From Adiantum capillus-veneris (Eukaryota; Streptophyta; Polypodiopsida; Polypodiales; Pteridaceae), in assembly GCA_014529385.2 (NCBI GenBank), contig CM043962.1, positions 124,354,470 to 124,418,469 of the forward strand: a stretch of DNA of 64,000 nucleotides, written 5' to 3'. Position 1 is the first letter of the stretch. Each line of letters opens with the position of its first letter. Below the pieces are notes generated by a model that saw nothing but the letters and a program-made list of their open reading frames with translations, was not told the origin of the DNA and ran no database searches. Positions 31,238-43,399 of this stretch are shown here, in pieces. The translations under genes were made by a program, and so were the position numbers.

Positions 31238-32995
31238 TGCAGATATGGTGGATACTAAACAGGAAAAACATAAACAAAAATTTTCCTTCAAAGTGATAGT
31301 ACATCACTTTCATCACATGTTAGAGCCTGAGCTTTGTCATTGCCTAAACCGCTCTGCTGCAAAGCAGTATTACCAATCCACAAAAACCTTACAAAGTTTA
31401 TATTTGAGTAGCTTCAGCTTGTATTTACACCCGCTGCTTTTGATATATCTCAAATGACTTGCATACAACTTGTGCAATAGTTGTATACTAATTTCAAGAG
31501 CAAGGAGAAGCTGGAAAGGACAACAAAATGCACGAGAGTGGAAGCAGCTCTTTCAATGCTACGAGCCAGGAGCTATCGTTAGAATAGAGTCTGGTGCTAG
31601 TGCCACTCTTACTCTGCATCAGTCTCAACTTCCCCCTATATTGCATCTTTTACCAAAAATTTCAATCTTCAATATACACGATCCACAATTGGGATAAGGT
31701 AGATGGGCACACGTGAAGCGTGTAGGTGTCACACATCATCCTGCATTTAAAGATCCAATGTATGCAACAAAGATCTTTAAATTCCACTTACATGGACCCA
31801 CAGTGGATCAATAGGTCAAAGACAAAACCATAGTTTTGGACATCGCTCATCATGGAATTATTCATCCACTTTCCATGGTCAGCCACATAGAGCATCCAAT
31901 GCTCATTTCACATTTTTGGAATGGCAGCCATGTAGAGCAGTGGATAAAAGAGTGCACTACAAATGGTCGTTAATCTGCCATTCATGATTATGTGACAGTT
32001 GAAGGAACATTAGAGCTGTTTCAAAATAGCATTCTGTAGATAATAAACTCTCTTATTCAGAACCTGAAGTATCTACATGTGCACGACTATCTCCACAATG
32101 ACCTTCACTCCCGCAACATGATGCTTCATTTTATTCAAAAGGGGGTCTATGCAAGCATTATGGATTGGGAGTCATGTACAAAGACCAAAACAATGACATG
32201 ATTTCCTCCTCTCTGGACTTGCAAATAGAAACTAGAAAACAAACCGAGAGATATTTTCCATGGACTCCCCCATAATGCATATCTACTAATCCCCCTCCCT
32301 GGAATAAAGCCATAGACATCTTCTCCATGTTTCATACTTGTAAACGACTCTTGAAGTGCATTTCAATGCCACAAGAGCAAAACAAAAGGGATCTTTTAAG
32401 TAATGTACTTAACCACCTTGAGAATTGCAAGCAAAACAATCCCTCAACCCGAGCTAGCGCTTTTGATCTAACTCTCTGTCTAAATGGTGCCCATAGATTG
32501 GGCTATGACATTGTAATAACTTTTGGTCTACAACTAGTTGATGATTAAAGTGATGGTTTGATTATCATCCTCTTTAGCTACACTTGTAGATTATATAATT
32601 CATCAAGTTATCTTGTCTCTTTCCAACAACACGGTGATAAATATTATGTCTCTTTCTTGTAGCATGATTAAGTTATCTTGTCTTTTTCTTTCATGATTTA
32701 AATGTGATATCTTGCTAATTTTGCTATAAGTCATTCTAATGATGACATATTCGCTTGATTGGTAGATATGGAAGAAGAACGTAACCACACTGAAGCATAG
32801 GCCATCTACAAAGAAGAGAGAGAACATTATGGCCAAGAGAAAGACCTCAAAGCTATTGCTAGAATTGAAGAGGATGAGTTCGGGTTGCAAGGCGAGCCTC
32901 TCAGCCTTAAGGAGTGCATGAAGCTATGTCCAGATCACTTTGTGTGCTGCAACTATTTTGAATTAGCAACAATGCAAAGGAATCAACTCTTATAA
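31238..32995 (+). pseudogene. Kinase-like host gene relic
   Basis: A likely acceptor TTGCAG precedes MVDTKQEKHK at 31243. From 31470 to about 32203 a single frame holds YEPGAIVRIESGASATLT, HDPQLG, TIVLDIAHHGIIHPLS, HIEHPML and LKYLHVHDYLHNDLHSRNMM with LHF. Then IMDWES stands in the place of the activation-segment start. HNDLHSRN is a variant of the kinase loop HRDLxxxN. NPSTRASAFDL near 32440, in another frame, resembles kinase subdomain XI with its conserved Arg. A second acceptor (TTGGTAG) precedes MEEERNHTEA at 32767. Stops include TAA, TAG and TGA. Atypical kinases with DLH loops and DWG exist in bryophytes and other non-seed plants. Confidence 0.65.
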
Positions 32996-34283
32996 AGCTT
33001 TCAGATTTGTCAATTAGACTTGCATTACATTATCAATTATCAATTAATAATAAACAATGATAGTCTTATCATTCTTTAATAAACTCATGTCAATCAAATT
33101 GTATTTTCAAGCGCTAAATAACTTCATTACTTCAAACAAAACATTTCAATCACAATGCTCACATTGCACTGTATTGATTCATCTAAAATGCCAGCTTTTG
33201 GTTTTCAAACATTACAATCTTCATCACTTATTTAAAACAATGCAAAAAATCTCATCATCACGTTGCACTATATTGGTTTATCTAAAGTGCAGCTTATAGA
33301 TTTCACACATTACGATAATTGATAATAATATTCAAATCTTGCAGTTGATTCTCATTGGAACATGATGATATATTGCAAACCTTGACGATTGTCAAATCTA
33401 TCTAAAGTGTGAACATGAGGTTCTCATACTCCATGGTATATCTTTGAGAGCTTATTTATCTGCAATTGTTGCATGTATACGATCACACGATATGATAGAC
33501 GTAACAATCCAAATAAAGATAATTTAATATCAATGTATTGGACATGAGATTCCTAAATCTTAATTCCAATTAGAGCATAGTGTGATGGCTCTACAAAGGA
33601 AAAAAAAAACTATCTATATTCAATTTGAGGTGAAAAAATATATGCACGTCAAGATTGAACCTACCTAAATAAAACCGACCTCTATTCTATTATATTTTGT
33701 AGACTAATAATCTCATGTGAGAGTACACTCTGCACACAATAGCAATCTCTAAATTATATCAGTAACTAACTTTCACATATCAGTATACAGATCATGTAGC
33801 AAGTGACTCCTAAAAAATAAACACATTGTATGAGTGAGAGTTTGAGCTCTACACAACATACAAAGCTTAAATAATTTGAACCTAAAAAAAATAATCAATC
33901 AAATTTTTAAAAAACATTACATTGATTTTAAATAAAAGATCTTAAAACAATTTTAAATTACAACAATTTTTGAATTATAAGTAATTTTAATTTTTTTCTC
34001 TACTATTAATATGGAATAGCTTTTGTGGTGAATACTAGTCTCAACAAGGCGTGCTTTTGCTATATATACTTTGTTTTCAATCAATGCATTTTTTGATGAA
34101 GAAATACTTTGTGGAAAGTGGTTTTCAATAAAATTTTTCTAATCAAAGTTTCTTTCGATCGAAAAACTAGGAAAAAAATCGATTGCCTATTTTTGTTGAT
34201 GTGGCATCGTATAGTATGCCCGTATAATATGAGGTCATTAAATATACATGTATATGATGTATTATACATATCCCATATAGAGT
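32996..34283. other. AT-rich sequence, no gene identified
   Basis: Only short frames without motifs. It could be the 3' part and flank of the kinase-like relic. Confidence 0.5.
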
Positions 34284-34945
34284 ATAATGCAACTTAGATG
34301 TAAATATTGCTATCTTGAATGGACACTTGGAGAAAGTTGTGTATATGATGCAGCCACAAGGCTATGTGAATATAAGGTTACGTGACCTTGTATGCAGGAT
34401 AAAGAAAGTACTATATGGGTTGAAGTAGCCATAGCTTAGTATGAAAGAATTGTGGCATTCCTTGTTTCCTTGGGTTTTGAGATATCAAATGTATATCATT
34501 CATTATATGCACAAAAGAATGAAGCAAGAATTGTTGTGGTATGTATTTGTATGGATGACTTGATTGTTTGAGGTGATAATGTGACTAAAGTAGAAGATGT
34601 ACAAGCTCTACTTATGCAAGAATATGAGATGAAATAATTGGAAGACTTGTGGTACTTATTGGGAATTTAAATTGTTTGCACAAAAGCAGGTGTATGGCTA
34701 TCACAATGACAATATGATTTGGGCATGCTTAAAAAGTATGGTATGACTGATTTTAAGCCAAATGTGACACTCTTAAAATTTTAAAAATTGATGCAAGCCA
34801 AGTGTTTGAGAATGCTACCATGTACAAGAAGATGGTTGGTAGCTTGATCTACTTGACTATTTCACATCTAGACTTGAGCTACACGATTGGGTTGGTAAGT
34901 CAATTTATGCAATCTCCTAGGAAACCACACCTGGATTATGCATAA
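34284..34945 (+). pseudogene. Copia reverse transcriptase and RNase H start, relic
   Basis: Blocks in order are VNIAILNGHLEKVVYM, QPQGYV, VLYGLK, then CICMDDLIV (the YVDD active-site box with Tyr-Val changed to Cys-Met) and LEDLWYLLGI. The block VSQFMQSPRKPHLDYA opens the RNase H region. Several frames are needed and stops are many. This completes the copia pol interrupted at 29766, although the first block overlaps the last one there, so two different copies are possible. Confidence 0.82.
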
Positions 34946-37258
34946 AAAATCAATACGAACGATTTCTATCATCATAGAAATGCATCATGGCATAGTGGAG
35001 CAACTTCATGGAAGAATAATGATCTCAATGACAAACGATCAGTACGAAAAGATCGTAATCAGCAAGAAAACACATCATGACATCATCAAACAACTTTATA
35101 ATCACGATTTAATAACAAACGATCTTATAGAACTCATCATAAAGAAAAATCATATGAAACCTTTGATGTTTGTAGTTGATAATAAATTGTTGATATGTAT
35201 CTCTTTGATAGATCATATAAATTGTAACTCTTCAATATCCATATCTAAGGAATTGACGTGAATCAACAAATCATAATGATTTGATAAATGTTATCTATAA
35301 TAGTCAAACCATTAAAATTGTAACTCATTGATGTCTACAATCAAAAGAGAAAATAAGTCTTCAAAATAACATTCAAAAAGAAGAGAAATAATATGAATTG
35401 TTAAAGCATAAGCTTTAACATCACAATTGAAATTTATAAAATGAATCATCACAATCTTAAGCGTCTGAGACGTAGCCGAAAAAATCATCAAAACAAAGTA
35501 CTTCGATATCCACATAGAAAGCATAAAAAGAATTATCCAAACATAATTCTTTAACATCAATCTTCACATATAACAAAAATTAGCAAAATTTTAGTTCTTC
35601 AATATCAGCAAGTATAACTCTTTATGAATCATCAAAGCCCGGTGGATTCACCATGAAAAACTTACTGCACCACGTAAGTGCAGGGGAGGGTTTTTTTTAC
35701 AAGTTACATAAGCGTATAAGTTAGGGATAGACCCCCAATAATTTATCTCCCAAGCTTAAAAAAAATGGAGGGGGTAACATATTTATTGGTTGCGGCGGAG
35801 GAGAAGAAGTGAGAAAAGTGAAAAATGAGAGGAAGTTTTTGTGTTCCAAAATCATGGCCTCAAGCTTGTGAGTCAACAGCTACAAAGATACATGCAATAA
35901 CTAGCACTGCTTCGTATCAAATACTTGTTTTGTGATTATAGTTCATTTGTTGAGGGATGAAAGCTATAAAGGGTTTGTATAGATGAAAATTTACACGGTG
36001 AACCTAGCACACCTTTCTGACCATGTTTTTTGAGTAATTTAGATCGGTCAGAATTGGACGAGTAGCTAGACGGGCACATAGTTTGGAATTCAAACTAAGA
36101 AACATTGAGGGTACATCTAGTTATCAACATAAGTGGTTCCTTAGTACGTTGTTAGTCACTATGCTACATGCTTTTTGACTAGTTTTACTCAGTTAGATCA
36201 TATGAGACCTAAATTTTATATGTAAGATAGGGGCATGATAGTTTTCAGCATTGATTGTTGGATAAGCGTAGAAAGGGGGGTCATATTCCCTAATATGACT
36301 CGTATATAAGGGTTTTATCACAACTGTCCTCTCGCAGGTGGCGTCCCATTTTATATATAGAGTGAATCCCCCGGGCATCAAAGCCATAACCCATCAGTAT
36401 CTACGATGATTACAAATTTCTTTCTTCAAGTGAAACGCCTTACATCAAGTTTGTGTGTGAAATATGATATGATGAATATAATTGTCTTTACAATAGCATT
36501 ATGTAACTCTCAATAAATTCAATAAAAGAAAATCTCAATTTGATCTTTATCATAAATCATATACAATTGAAAAGAAAATCAAAATAAAAATATCTAAATT
36601 GATATGACTTTGATCTAACTTGATACACATGCATCAAAATATATGTTATACACATAAAGAGTAAATATGGAGATTAATCAAATTGTCTACTTTTTTCAAG
36701 ATGTAAATCAAATTGAAAACAATGTAGATTCAATATGTTTAACTCTTGATCTATTTTATTATATATAAACCGAATTACATATAATGCATGAAAAGAAAAT
36801 CCAAGAATTATGGAATAAGAAACTCAATACGTATCAATATGTAAATCTAATTGAATACAATGTAATTTCAATATAATTAACTCTTGATCTAATTTGTTTT
36901 ATACAAATGGAATTATATATGATGCATGAGAAAGTCAATATTCATAACAAAAAGTTTAACGCAAATGGATTTGGAAATATAAAAGCTCTTACCTTTTGAT
37001 GGTTTCGATTGAAAATATATTGAAAATAGTTACTAATTTGATGTAAGTCACTTTTGGTGCAGAATTTGATAAATGTGTCATGGACAAGAAGCTCCGAAAT
37101 GGCCAAAATGTTAAGAACGACTCTTTAAATGCTGAAATTGTATTTTTCACCAGAAAGGCATCACGATTTAACATTTTGTGGAATTGTAATTTTTTGGTAC
37201 GCATACGCTATGAGGGAGGAAAAAAACGCCCTATTTTTTGTGAAGAAAAAGCAAGCAT
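34946..37258. other. AT-rich sequence, possibly interior of a short LTR element
   Basis: No coding motif on either strand. Small hairpins occur (GTCATATT-CCCT-AATATGAC at 36280-36299). Its style resembles the interior of the element at 40608-43385, and it abuts a minus-strand LTR with primer site, so it may be the body of a third short element, but I found no left LTR. Confidence 0.4.
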
Positions 37259-37411
37259 GCTCTGATACCATTTTGAGGAGACACAGAAAGAGAAGAATAA
37301 AGAGACAATACGCAAAGAGTGCAAACCCAAAGTCAGTAGAATAGACACACATGATGGTATATATATAAAGGGGACCCACGGTTATGTTTAGAGTAGCTTC
37401 TAGGCCCAACA
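37259..37411 (-). repeat. Copia-type LTR with initiator tRNA-Met primer site
   Basis: On the minus strand the LTR starts TGTTGGGCC at 37411, runs 141 bp to CTCAAAA and is followed by TGGTATCAGAGC at 37270-37259. Its body resembles the LTRs at 40608 and 43242 (GGGGTCCCC/TATATATA/GTGTGT blocks). No partner LTR was found, so it is truncated or a remnant. Confidence 0.8.
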
Positions 37412-38959
37412 TCCCCCTCCTAGTACTGGATTCTAATATCCTAAAAATTGAAGGCCAAGTGACTCTTTTTTAGGTTACTTTGCCATTTTCCCTGCCTACT
37501 TTTTGTAAATGTCATGTCAAATTCACTTATTAGTAAATGTCTTAAGTGATTGTTCATATACCTATATGCTTAAGTGACTACTCTCAAGTAAGGGTATGCA
37601 ACTATGACCTGACTGAGCATTAGGAAGAGAATGGGGTCTAGGAGGGTCTTTATTTGGCAATTTAAGGCAGTCAAGCCTTTAGTATTAACACTAGTTTGGT
37701 ACCAAAACAGGACACTTTAAGTGTCCGTCTTTAACAAATTTAAATTAAATGCTACTTGCATTAGACAGTTTATTTAAGAAAACCCTCTTGATATGCTTAA
37801 ATATGTTAGCTAGAGGGTCTTTTAAAAATATAACCTTGCATTTTAGAATGTATCATGATCAAGAACTATACTCATCAAGTTGACCCTCGTAAGACTGCGA
37901 TTGATGATTTGAAGAAATCGCCTTTATAAGCTCAAGAAAAAATGAAGCGACCTTGTAGAAAATTATAGGTGACTCTTCCACAATTTGTCTATAGATAATT
38001 GAAAGTTTCATGTTAAAAAAAAAAGACTTTGAAGTATATAAAATAATGGAAAGTTCTATGTGTTTGATAAGGTCATTCCAAGAATATCGTTATATATAAA
38101 GAAAAATATGTTTCTGATGTATTTGTGAGTTTTAGAAAGTGAAACATTGCATTCCCTTTTCTTCGAGCACTGAAGGTGGCAAGTAGAAGGGCTTTGGTAT
38201 GCAAAAATTATTGGATCATTTTAAATATTCAAACTACATAAGAGAAAACTTTCATATTTTCATTCTTGCGACATAAGCATTCAAAACTTCAAATAATATC
38301 AAACTTTCCATGTAGGTCGATATCAACTAAATGTATCAAAGTACATGGTACATACACAATTGGGGTGCCTGAAACCTTGGTTTCAATGTTATTATGGAGA
38401 ACTCAAGATTTTCAAGAGTTTTTTTACGATAAAAAAATCAAGATAGAGTTCAAGCAATGAGATTTAATTGAGTTAGGGAGCCCAAAAAATACGTAGTTTC
38501 TTGGTTTAAACATATAAAGTCACTGGTAGTTGTCAAATTGCACTAGAATAGTATCAATTTCATTAGGGACCTTTGGAAGACCAAAATTATGCTCTTATTT
38601 AGCACGTGCTCAAGGATGAAATTATGTCTATAGCTTTCATGTGACTTGAAAAATTATCTTTGAAGTGCATTCCATTATTTTGTAACACTAAGGGCTAACA
38701 CTTGGCTTTTATAAGAATAAAAAAGGCCATCTCCACAAAAAGATATAATGATTTTATGGGTTTTTTGACAAAACAGCTTGAAATTTTACTAACATTTATG
38801 TCTTACAACTTACCAAAATTCTCTCCATATAGATTGTATTTTGATATGGAGAAAAATCCAGTGTTTTCTTTCCCTCATAACCAATATATGGTAGAAGCAA
38901 GGAGTAAAAAACGTCTTTCTAGCTTGACAAATAAATTGTCAAAACTTTCTAGAAAAACA
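37412..38959. other. No gene identified
   Basis: AT-rich, with only short frames such as 38702-38980 (+), which shows no known motif but lies directly before, and may belong to, the gypsy gag relic. Confidence 0.45.
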
Positions 38960-40607
38960 GGACACTTTCAACTATCATAAGCTGAACAAGCTTCCTTGGA
39001 TAGGGAGAAGGTAGAACTTTTCCTACAAGCAGCGAGCAAAGAAATTGAAGAAAAGTTAAAGCTTCTCTTGGAAGACAAAGATACATAGCAAGGTTTGAAG
39101 ACAAGGTGGAATGATGTACAAAATGCAGTCTCCCTATTGGCAAAAAGACAACACAAAAGAGACAAGATGGTGGTGAGAAATGGTGCTCTAGTTCTTGCTA
39201 TTACATAGAAACAACCAAAACCTACTATTGTAGCTTCTAAGGATGATGGGTCTATGCTTGAAGAACTTGTGAAGGGAATACGGTTATGAAATTAAAGCTA
39301 GCAAGGCTTGAAGAAAAGGGGAAAACATTTGGACAGTCATCAAGTCAAAGAACTCAGAACAGAGAGGATTTGTAAATAGGTGCATCTGGTGTGAGATCCC
39401 AGATGCCTTGGGTAAAGATCTTTTCTTCTTCAAAGAAGGGAAGATACATCTCAGTGAAACAGGGCATCCCTTGGCGACCATCTTTGGAAAAGGAGGGATG
39501 AAAAATCTATTGAGGACAAGGAAACCAGTCATGCTATCTCAATGGTTAAAGCAGTATCATTTGACTTAAAAGCTGGTCAAGTCATGCTCAAAGGGTCAAA
39601 AGCTATTGAAGATGTGAGTGAGGATGGTGAATATATCTGGCCATCTACGATGGAGTTAGCTATGAAGGGAAAGTTGACTAAAGAAGTCTTACATGAAGCA
39701 AGAGATTGTATCCATCTTGAGACTGGGTGGAATGAACCTATAGATGCCTTGTCAGTGCATGCCTACATTGCAAAATTTCAAGGAAACAAGGCACTTGTTG
39801 AAGGAAAATGCAGGAGAGAAAATAGGGATGAAGGCCCCTCAAAGAGGGCTACTAGAGGTGGAGGGAGAAAGGATCCAAGTCCCTCTCAAGAGCAACTGGC
39901 AAGGGAGCCTCCATCACAAGATGTACCAATGAGAGATGCTGCACCAAAGGAGAAGCAAGATAAATAAAAGAGGAAGGGAAAAAGCCCATCATACAAGCTA
40001 CAATCAGATATTGAAGGTGCCACAAATTTAAAGAAAGTTTTAGAGGAAAGGATGTTAAATAGTAAGGTGGAGTTTACATTGGGAGAAGTCCTTGGCATTG
40101 CAAAAAGAGAGTTCCACGAGGAAATCATTGATATCATAAGAAGGAAGTGAAAAGCTTTAATGGAGTCTATCCAATTAGAGGCTGAAGAGAATGCTTCAAA
40201 GACACATGTGGTACAAGTACAACAAATAGATGAAGATGAGAATTTTGTAACCTGCTACCAGTCTTCAGGCGGAAGAAATAGGCATGTTAAATTTGAAGAT
40301 GAAGATGAAGATGAAGCCACTCATAAGAGCCACTTTTTTAGAAACCATTGGGCAAGGGCTACAACAGAAACCTTGGTTAAGGTGGGAGATCTTGAGGAGC
40401 CTTATGTGGCCTTGATAGACCATGGTTCGGAGATTAACCTCATGTCCAAGAGTCTCTATATATGAAGGGAAAGTGGCCAATTGATACTGACCATGGGTGG
40501 ATGATTAGGGTTGCAAAAAACTCATCCGAGGATCTCTATGGTGCTTGTCCAAATGTTAAGGTAGCCATAGGGGATGTGAAAAGTGGGAAAAATTTCTTTG
40601 TTCAAGA
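38960..40607 (+). pseudogene. Gypsy gag-protease relic
   Basis: A gag region with coiled-coil character leads to FVNRCIWCEIPDA with a downstream KEG...IHLSETGHPLA and GKGGMKNLL. This CIWC-type zinc-finger block is found in a gypsy branch best known to me from fungi and also seen in plants. A long open stretch 39542-39967 follows (TMELAMKGKL, HAYIAKFQGN). The protease near 40400 reads VALIDHGSEINLM, with His in place of the Ser of D-S/T-G, and continues with KWPIDTDHGW and YGACPNVKV. It is broken off at 40607 by the insertion of the minus-strand short element. Confidence 0.78.
40603..40607. repeat. Target site duplication, left (caaga)
   Basis: CAAGA precedes the left LTR and recurs exactly at 43386-43390. 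Confidence 0.92.
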
Positions 40608-40749
40608 TGTTGAGAGAGAGAGAGAGAGCACAGAAATAGAACCCCAAAGTGTGTAGAATACACACATGAGATGATGTATATATAGAGGGGACCTAGGTTC
40701 CATATTTAGAGAATCCATATATTGAGTAGCTTCACATATAAGCTCAACA
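40608..40749 (-). repeat. 3' LTR of short element 2
   Basis: On the minus strand it starts TGTTGAGCTT and ends in a GA/CT run and CTCAACA. It is 142 bp with TG...CA ends. Confidence 0.92.
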
Positions 40750-41449
40750 TCCTTGCTCAAATAAGGGTCCCTAACCGTGGATGAAAAAATCCTTGGGGGA
40801 TCAAGGGAAAAACCCACAGCTCTATATACACCCACCGTTATATTATAAAAATCATTGAATATACAAATGTTCATGAGGAGCTACATCACTCCTTTTACAA
40901 TGAATATTTTATGAGGAGCTACATCACTCCTTTTACAATGAATGTTTTATGAGGAGTTACATTACTCCTGTCCTATCAAATACAATAATGAATACAAAGG
41001 TTCAATAAAGAGGTGTAAAGGCTATCGATTAGCTCGTAATCAGAAGTGTCTCCATGAATCTGCTATGTAGCTTGTCATCACTATCGTATCACCAAACATA
41101 TCTTCATGTTTTCATCAATATGACATCACCAAACATATCTTCATAAATCTTTTATTGTCACCAAGTTTGTCTTCATAAAATCAATTCTTTGATGAATCCT
41201 ACATAGATCATAGACTCAAAAAAACATAGTCATGAAAATTATTAGCATCGTTAGTGAAATAATTCACGTTCACAATGCCATAAGAGATGGTTCGCTACGC
41301 CACTCTTTTGACGACATATATACGCACAAAAACATATGGTACGTAGAGTATGAACGTAAAATTACAAGATGTGTGATTACGTGATGCAAATGATATGTGT
41401 ATATACTACATAAAACAACATTTATCAACGTAGTGATCAATGAATATCA

Positions 41450-41915
41450 TCAAAGTATTAACAAAACATCATCATTGTATCAATAAAAATGAATAAATCA
41501 TCATGGTATCAACAAAAAGCATCATGATATCACCAAAAATAATCATTGTATCAACGAAACAACATCATGGCATCACCGAGAATAACCATGGTATCAACGA
41601 AACAACATCATGGTATCACCGAGAATAACCATGGTATCAACGAAACAACATCATGGTATCACCGAGAATAACCATGGTATCAACGAAATAGCATCATGGT
41701 ATCAACAAAAATCACCATGGAATTAACGAAATATCATCATGGAATCAACGAGAATAACCGCGGTATCAACGAAACATCATCATGGCATCACCGAGAATAA
41801 CCATGGTATCAATGAAATATCATCATGGTATCAACAAAAATCACCATGACCAAAGTACTAACAAAACATCATCATGGTACCATCAAAACCACTATGGTAT
41901 CAACGAGAAATTATC
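41450..41915. repeat. 43-bp tandem repeat
   Basis: About ten units of 43 bp, best preserved at 41563-41700, contain CATCATGGTATCACC and AACCATGGTATCAACGA. Units alternate small changes. CCATGG palindromes recur every unit. Confidence 0.93.
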
Positions 41916-42169
41916 AATAAAATGACGAAACTATATCTCTAAAAGAATATTTATACGAGAATCAATGAATGAGTATATCATATAACAAAAGATCATGTAC
42001 CAACAGTAGCTCGATAGAATTTGGACGATCATCAACTGCTCGACTGAATCGGAACGATATGTAACTGGCTTCTGCAGCAAAGTTACGTCAGTAACAAATA
42101 TATGATTGATGAAGAAAAAATATAATTGAGAAGTTTTCAATTATGAGAAAAATCAAAAGCAAAAAGTAA

Positions 42170-43215
42170 AATTTTGCTTTTCAAACATATTCACAGTCCG
42201 CGAACGATAACCCAAAATCGGTGCAGAATTTAGAGAAAATTTCTTCTTCAAAGTTATAGACCACATCAATTCCGATGGCTCAAGCGAATAGTTTCTCATC
42301 GATTCTGATGCCTGCAGCGGCTAGTTTCTTTTGCAAAGTTGTAGACCACATCGATTCCGATCCCTCACGAGGGTAGTTTCTGCAAATCGTTTTCAATGAG
42401 CAGAAAAATCAAAACATAAAACGAAACTTGCTTTTCACGTATGTATGCAGTCTGCGAACGATAACCCAAAATCAGTGTAGAATTTGAGAAAAATTCCTTC
42501 TACAAAGTTGTAGATCACATCGATTCCGATCCCTCTCGCGAGTAGTTTTTGCAAAATCATTTGCAATCAGGAGAAAACTCAAAAACAAAAAGCAAAAGTT
42601 GCTTTTCGGGTATGTACGCAGTCCGCGAATGATAACTCAAAATCGGTGTGGAATTTGAAAAAAACTTCCTTCTGCAAAGTTGTAGACCACATCGAATCCG
42701 GTCCCTCATGCGGGTAGTTTTTGCAAAATCGTTTTCAATTAGCAGAGAAATCAAAAACAGAAAGCAGAAGTTGATTTTCGGGTATGTACGCAATCCGCGA
42801 ACGATAACTCAAAATCGGTGTAGAATTTGAAAAAACTTCCTTTCTACAAAATCGTTTTCAATTAGCAGAAAAATGAAAAACAAAAAGCGAAACATGCTTT
42901 TCAAGCATGTACGCAGGCCGCAAACGATAATTCAAAATCGGTGAAGAATTTGAAAAAACTTCCTTCTGCAAAGTTGTAGACCACATCTATTCCGGTCTCT
43001 TTAGCGGGTAGTTTCTGCAAAATCGTTTTCAATTAGCAGAGAAATCAAGAGCAAAAATCGGAACATGCTTTTCACGCATGTACGCAGTCCGCGAACGATA
43101 ATTCAAAATGGGTAAAGAATTTGAAAAAACTTCCTTCTGCAAATTTGTATATCTATTCTGGTCTCTTTCGCGGGTAGTTTCTGCAAAATCGTTTTCAATT
43201 AGCAGAGAAATCAAA
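42170..43215. repeat. ~172-bp satellite-like tandem repeat
   Basis: Six copies are marked by CAGTCCGCGAACGATAA at about 42194, 42450, 42618, 42790, 42911 and 43086, followed by CAAAATCGGTGTAGAATTTG and a CAAAGTTGTAGACCACATC block. Spacings are mostly 168-174, with one longer and one shorter unit. Confidence 0.93.
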
Positions 43216-43229
43216 AACAAAAACGTACT

Positions 43230-43241
43230 GCTCTGATACCA
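43230..43241 (-). other. Primer binding site, initiator tRNA-Met
   Basis: TGGTATCAGAGC on the minus strand directly follows the right-hand (5') LTR. Confidence 0.93.
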
Positions 43242-43385
43242 TCTTGAGAGAGAGAGAGAGAGAGCACAGAAATAGAACCCCAAAGTGTGTAGAATACACA
43301 CATGAGATGGTGTATATATAGAGGGGACCTGTGTGCCATATATAGAGAAGCCATATATTGAGTAGCTTCAGATATAAGCTCAACA
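43242..43385 (-). repeat. 5' LTR of short element 2
   Basis: It is 144 bp, nearly identical to 40608-40749, and starts TGTTGAGCTT on the minus strand. Confidence 0.93.
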
Positions 43386-43390
43386 CAAGA
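43386..43390. repeat. Target site duplication, right (caaga)
   Basis: Exact copy of 40603-40607. Confidence 0.92.
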
Positions 43391-43399
43391 GATGTCAAG

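Larger units (their letters stand above)
40608..43385 (-). mobile_element. Short non-coding LTR element 2
   Basis: This 2.8-kb minus-strand element has LTRs of 142 and 144 bp, an initiator tRNA-Met primer site next to the right-hand LTR and a 5-bp target duplication. No gag or pol motif is present. The interior is made largely of two unrelated tandem arrays (41450-41915 and 42170-43215). The 75 bases before its 3' LTR match those of short element 1 at 6870-6948, including TTTTTTCATCCAC and GTTAGGGAC. It sits between the gypsy relic and the copia element. Confidence 0.93.

Noticed and set aside
37271-40749. LTRs at 37271 and 40608 as one pair
   Set aside because: The 40608 LTR pairs much better with 43242-43385, with matching target duplications.
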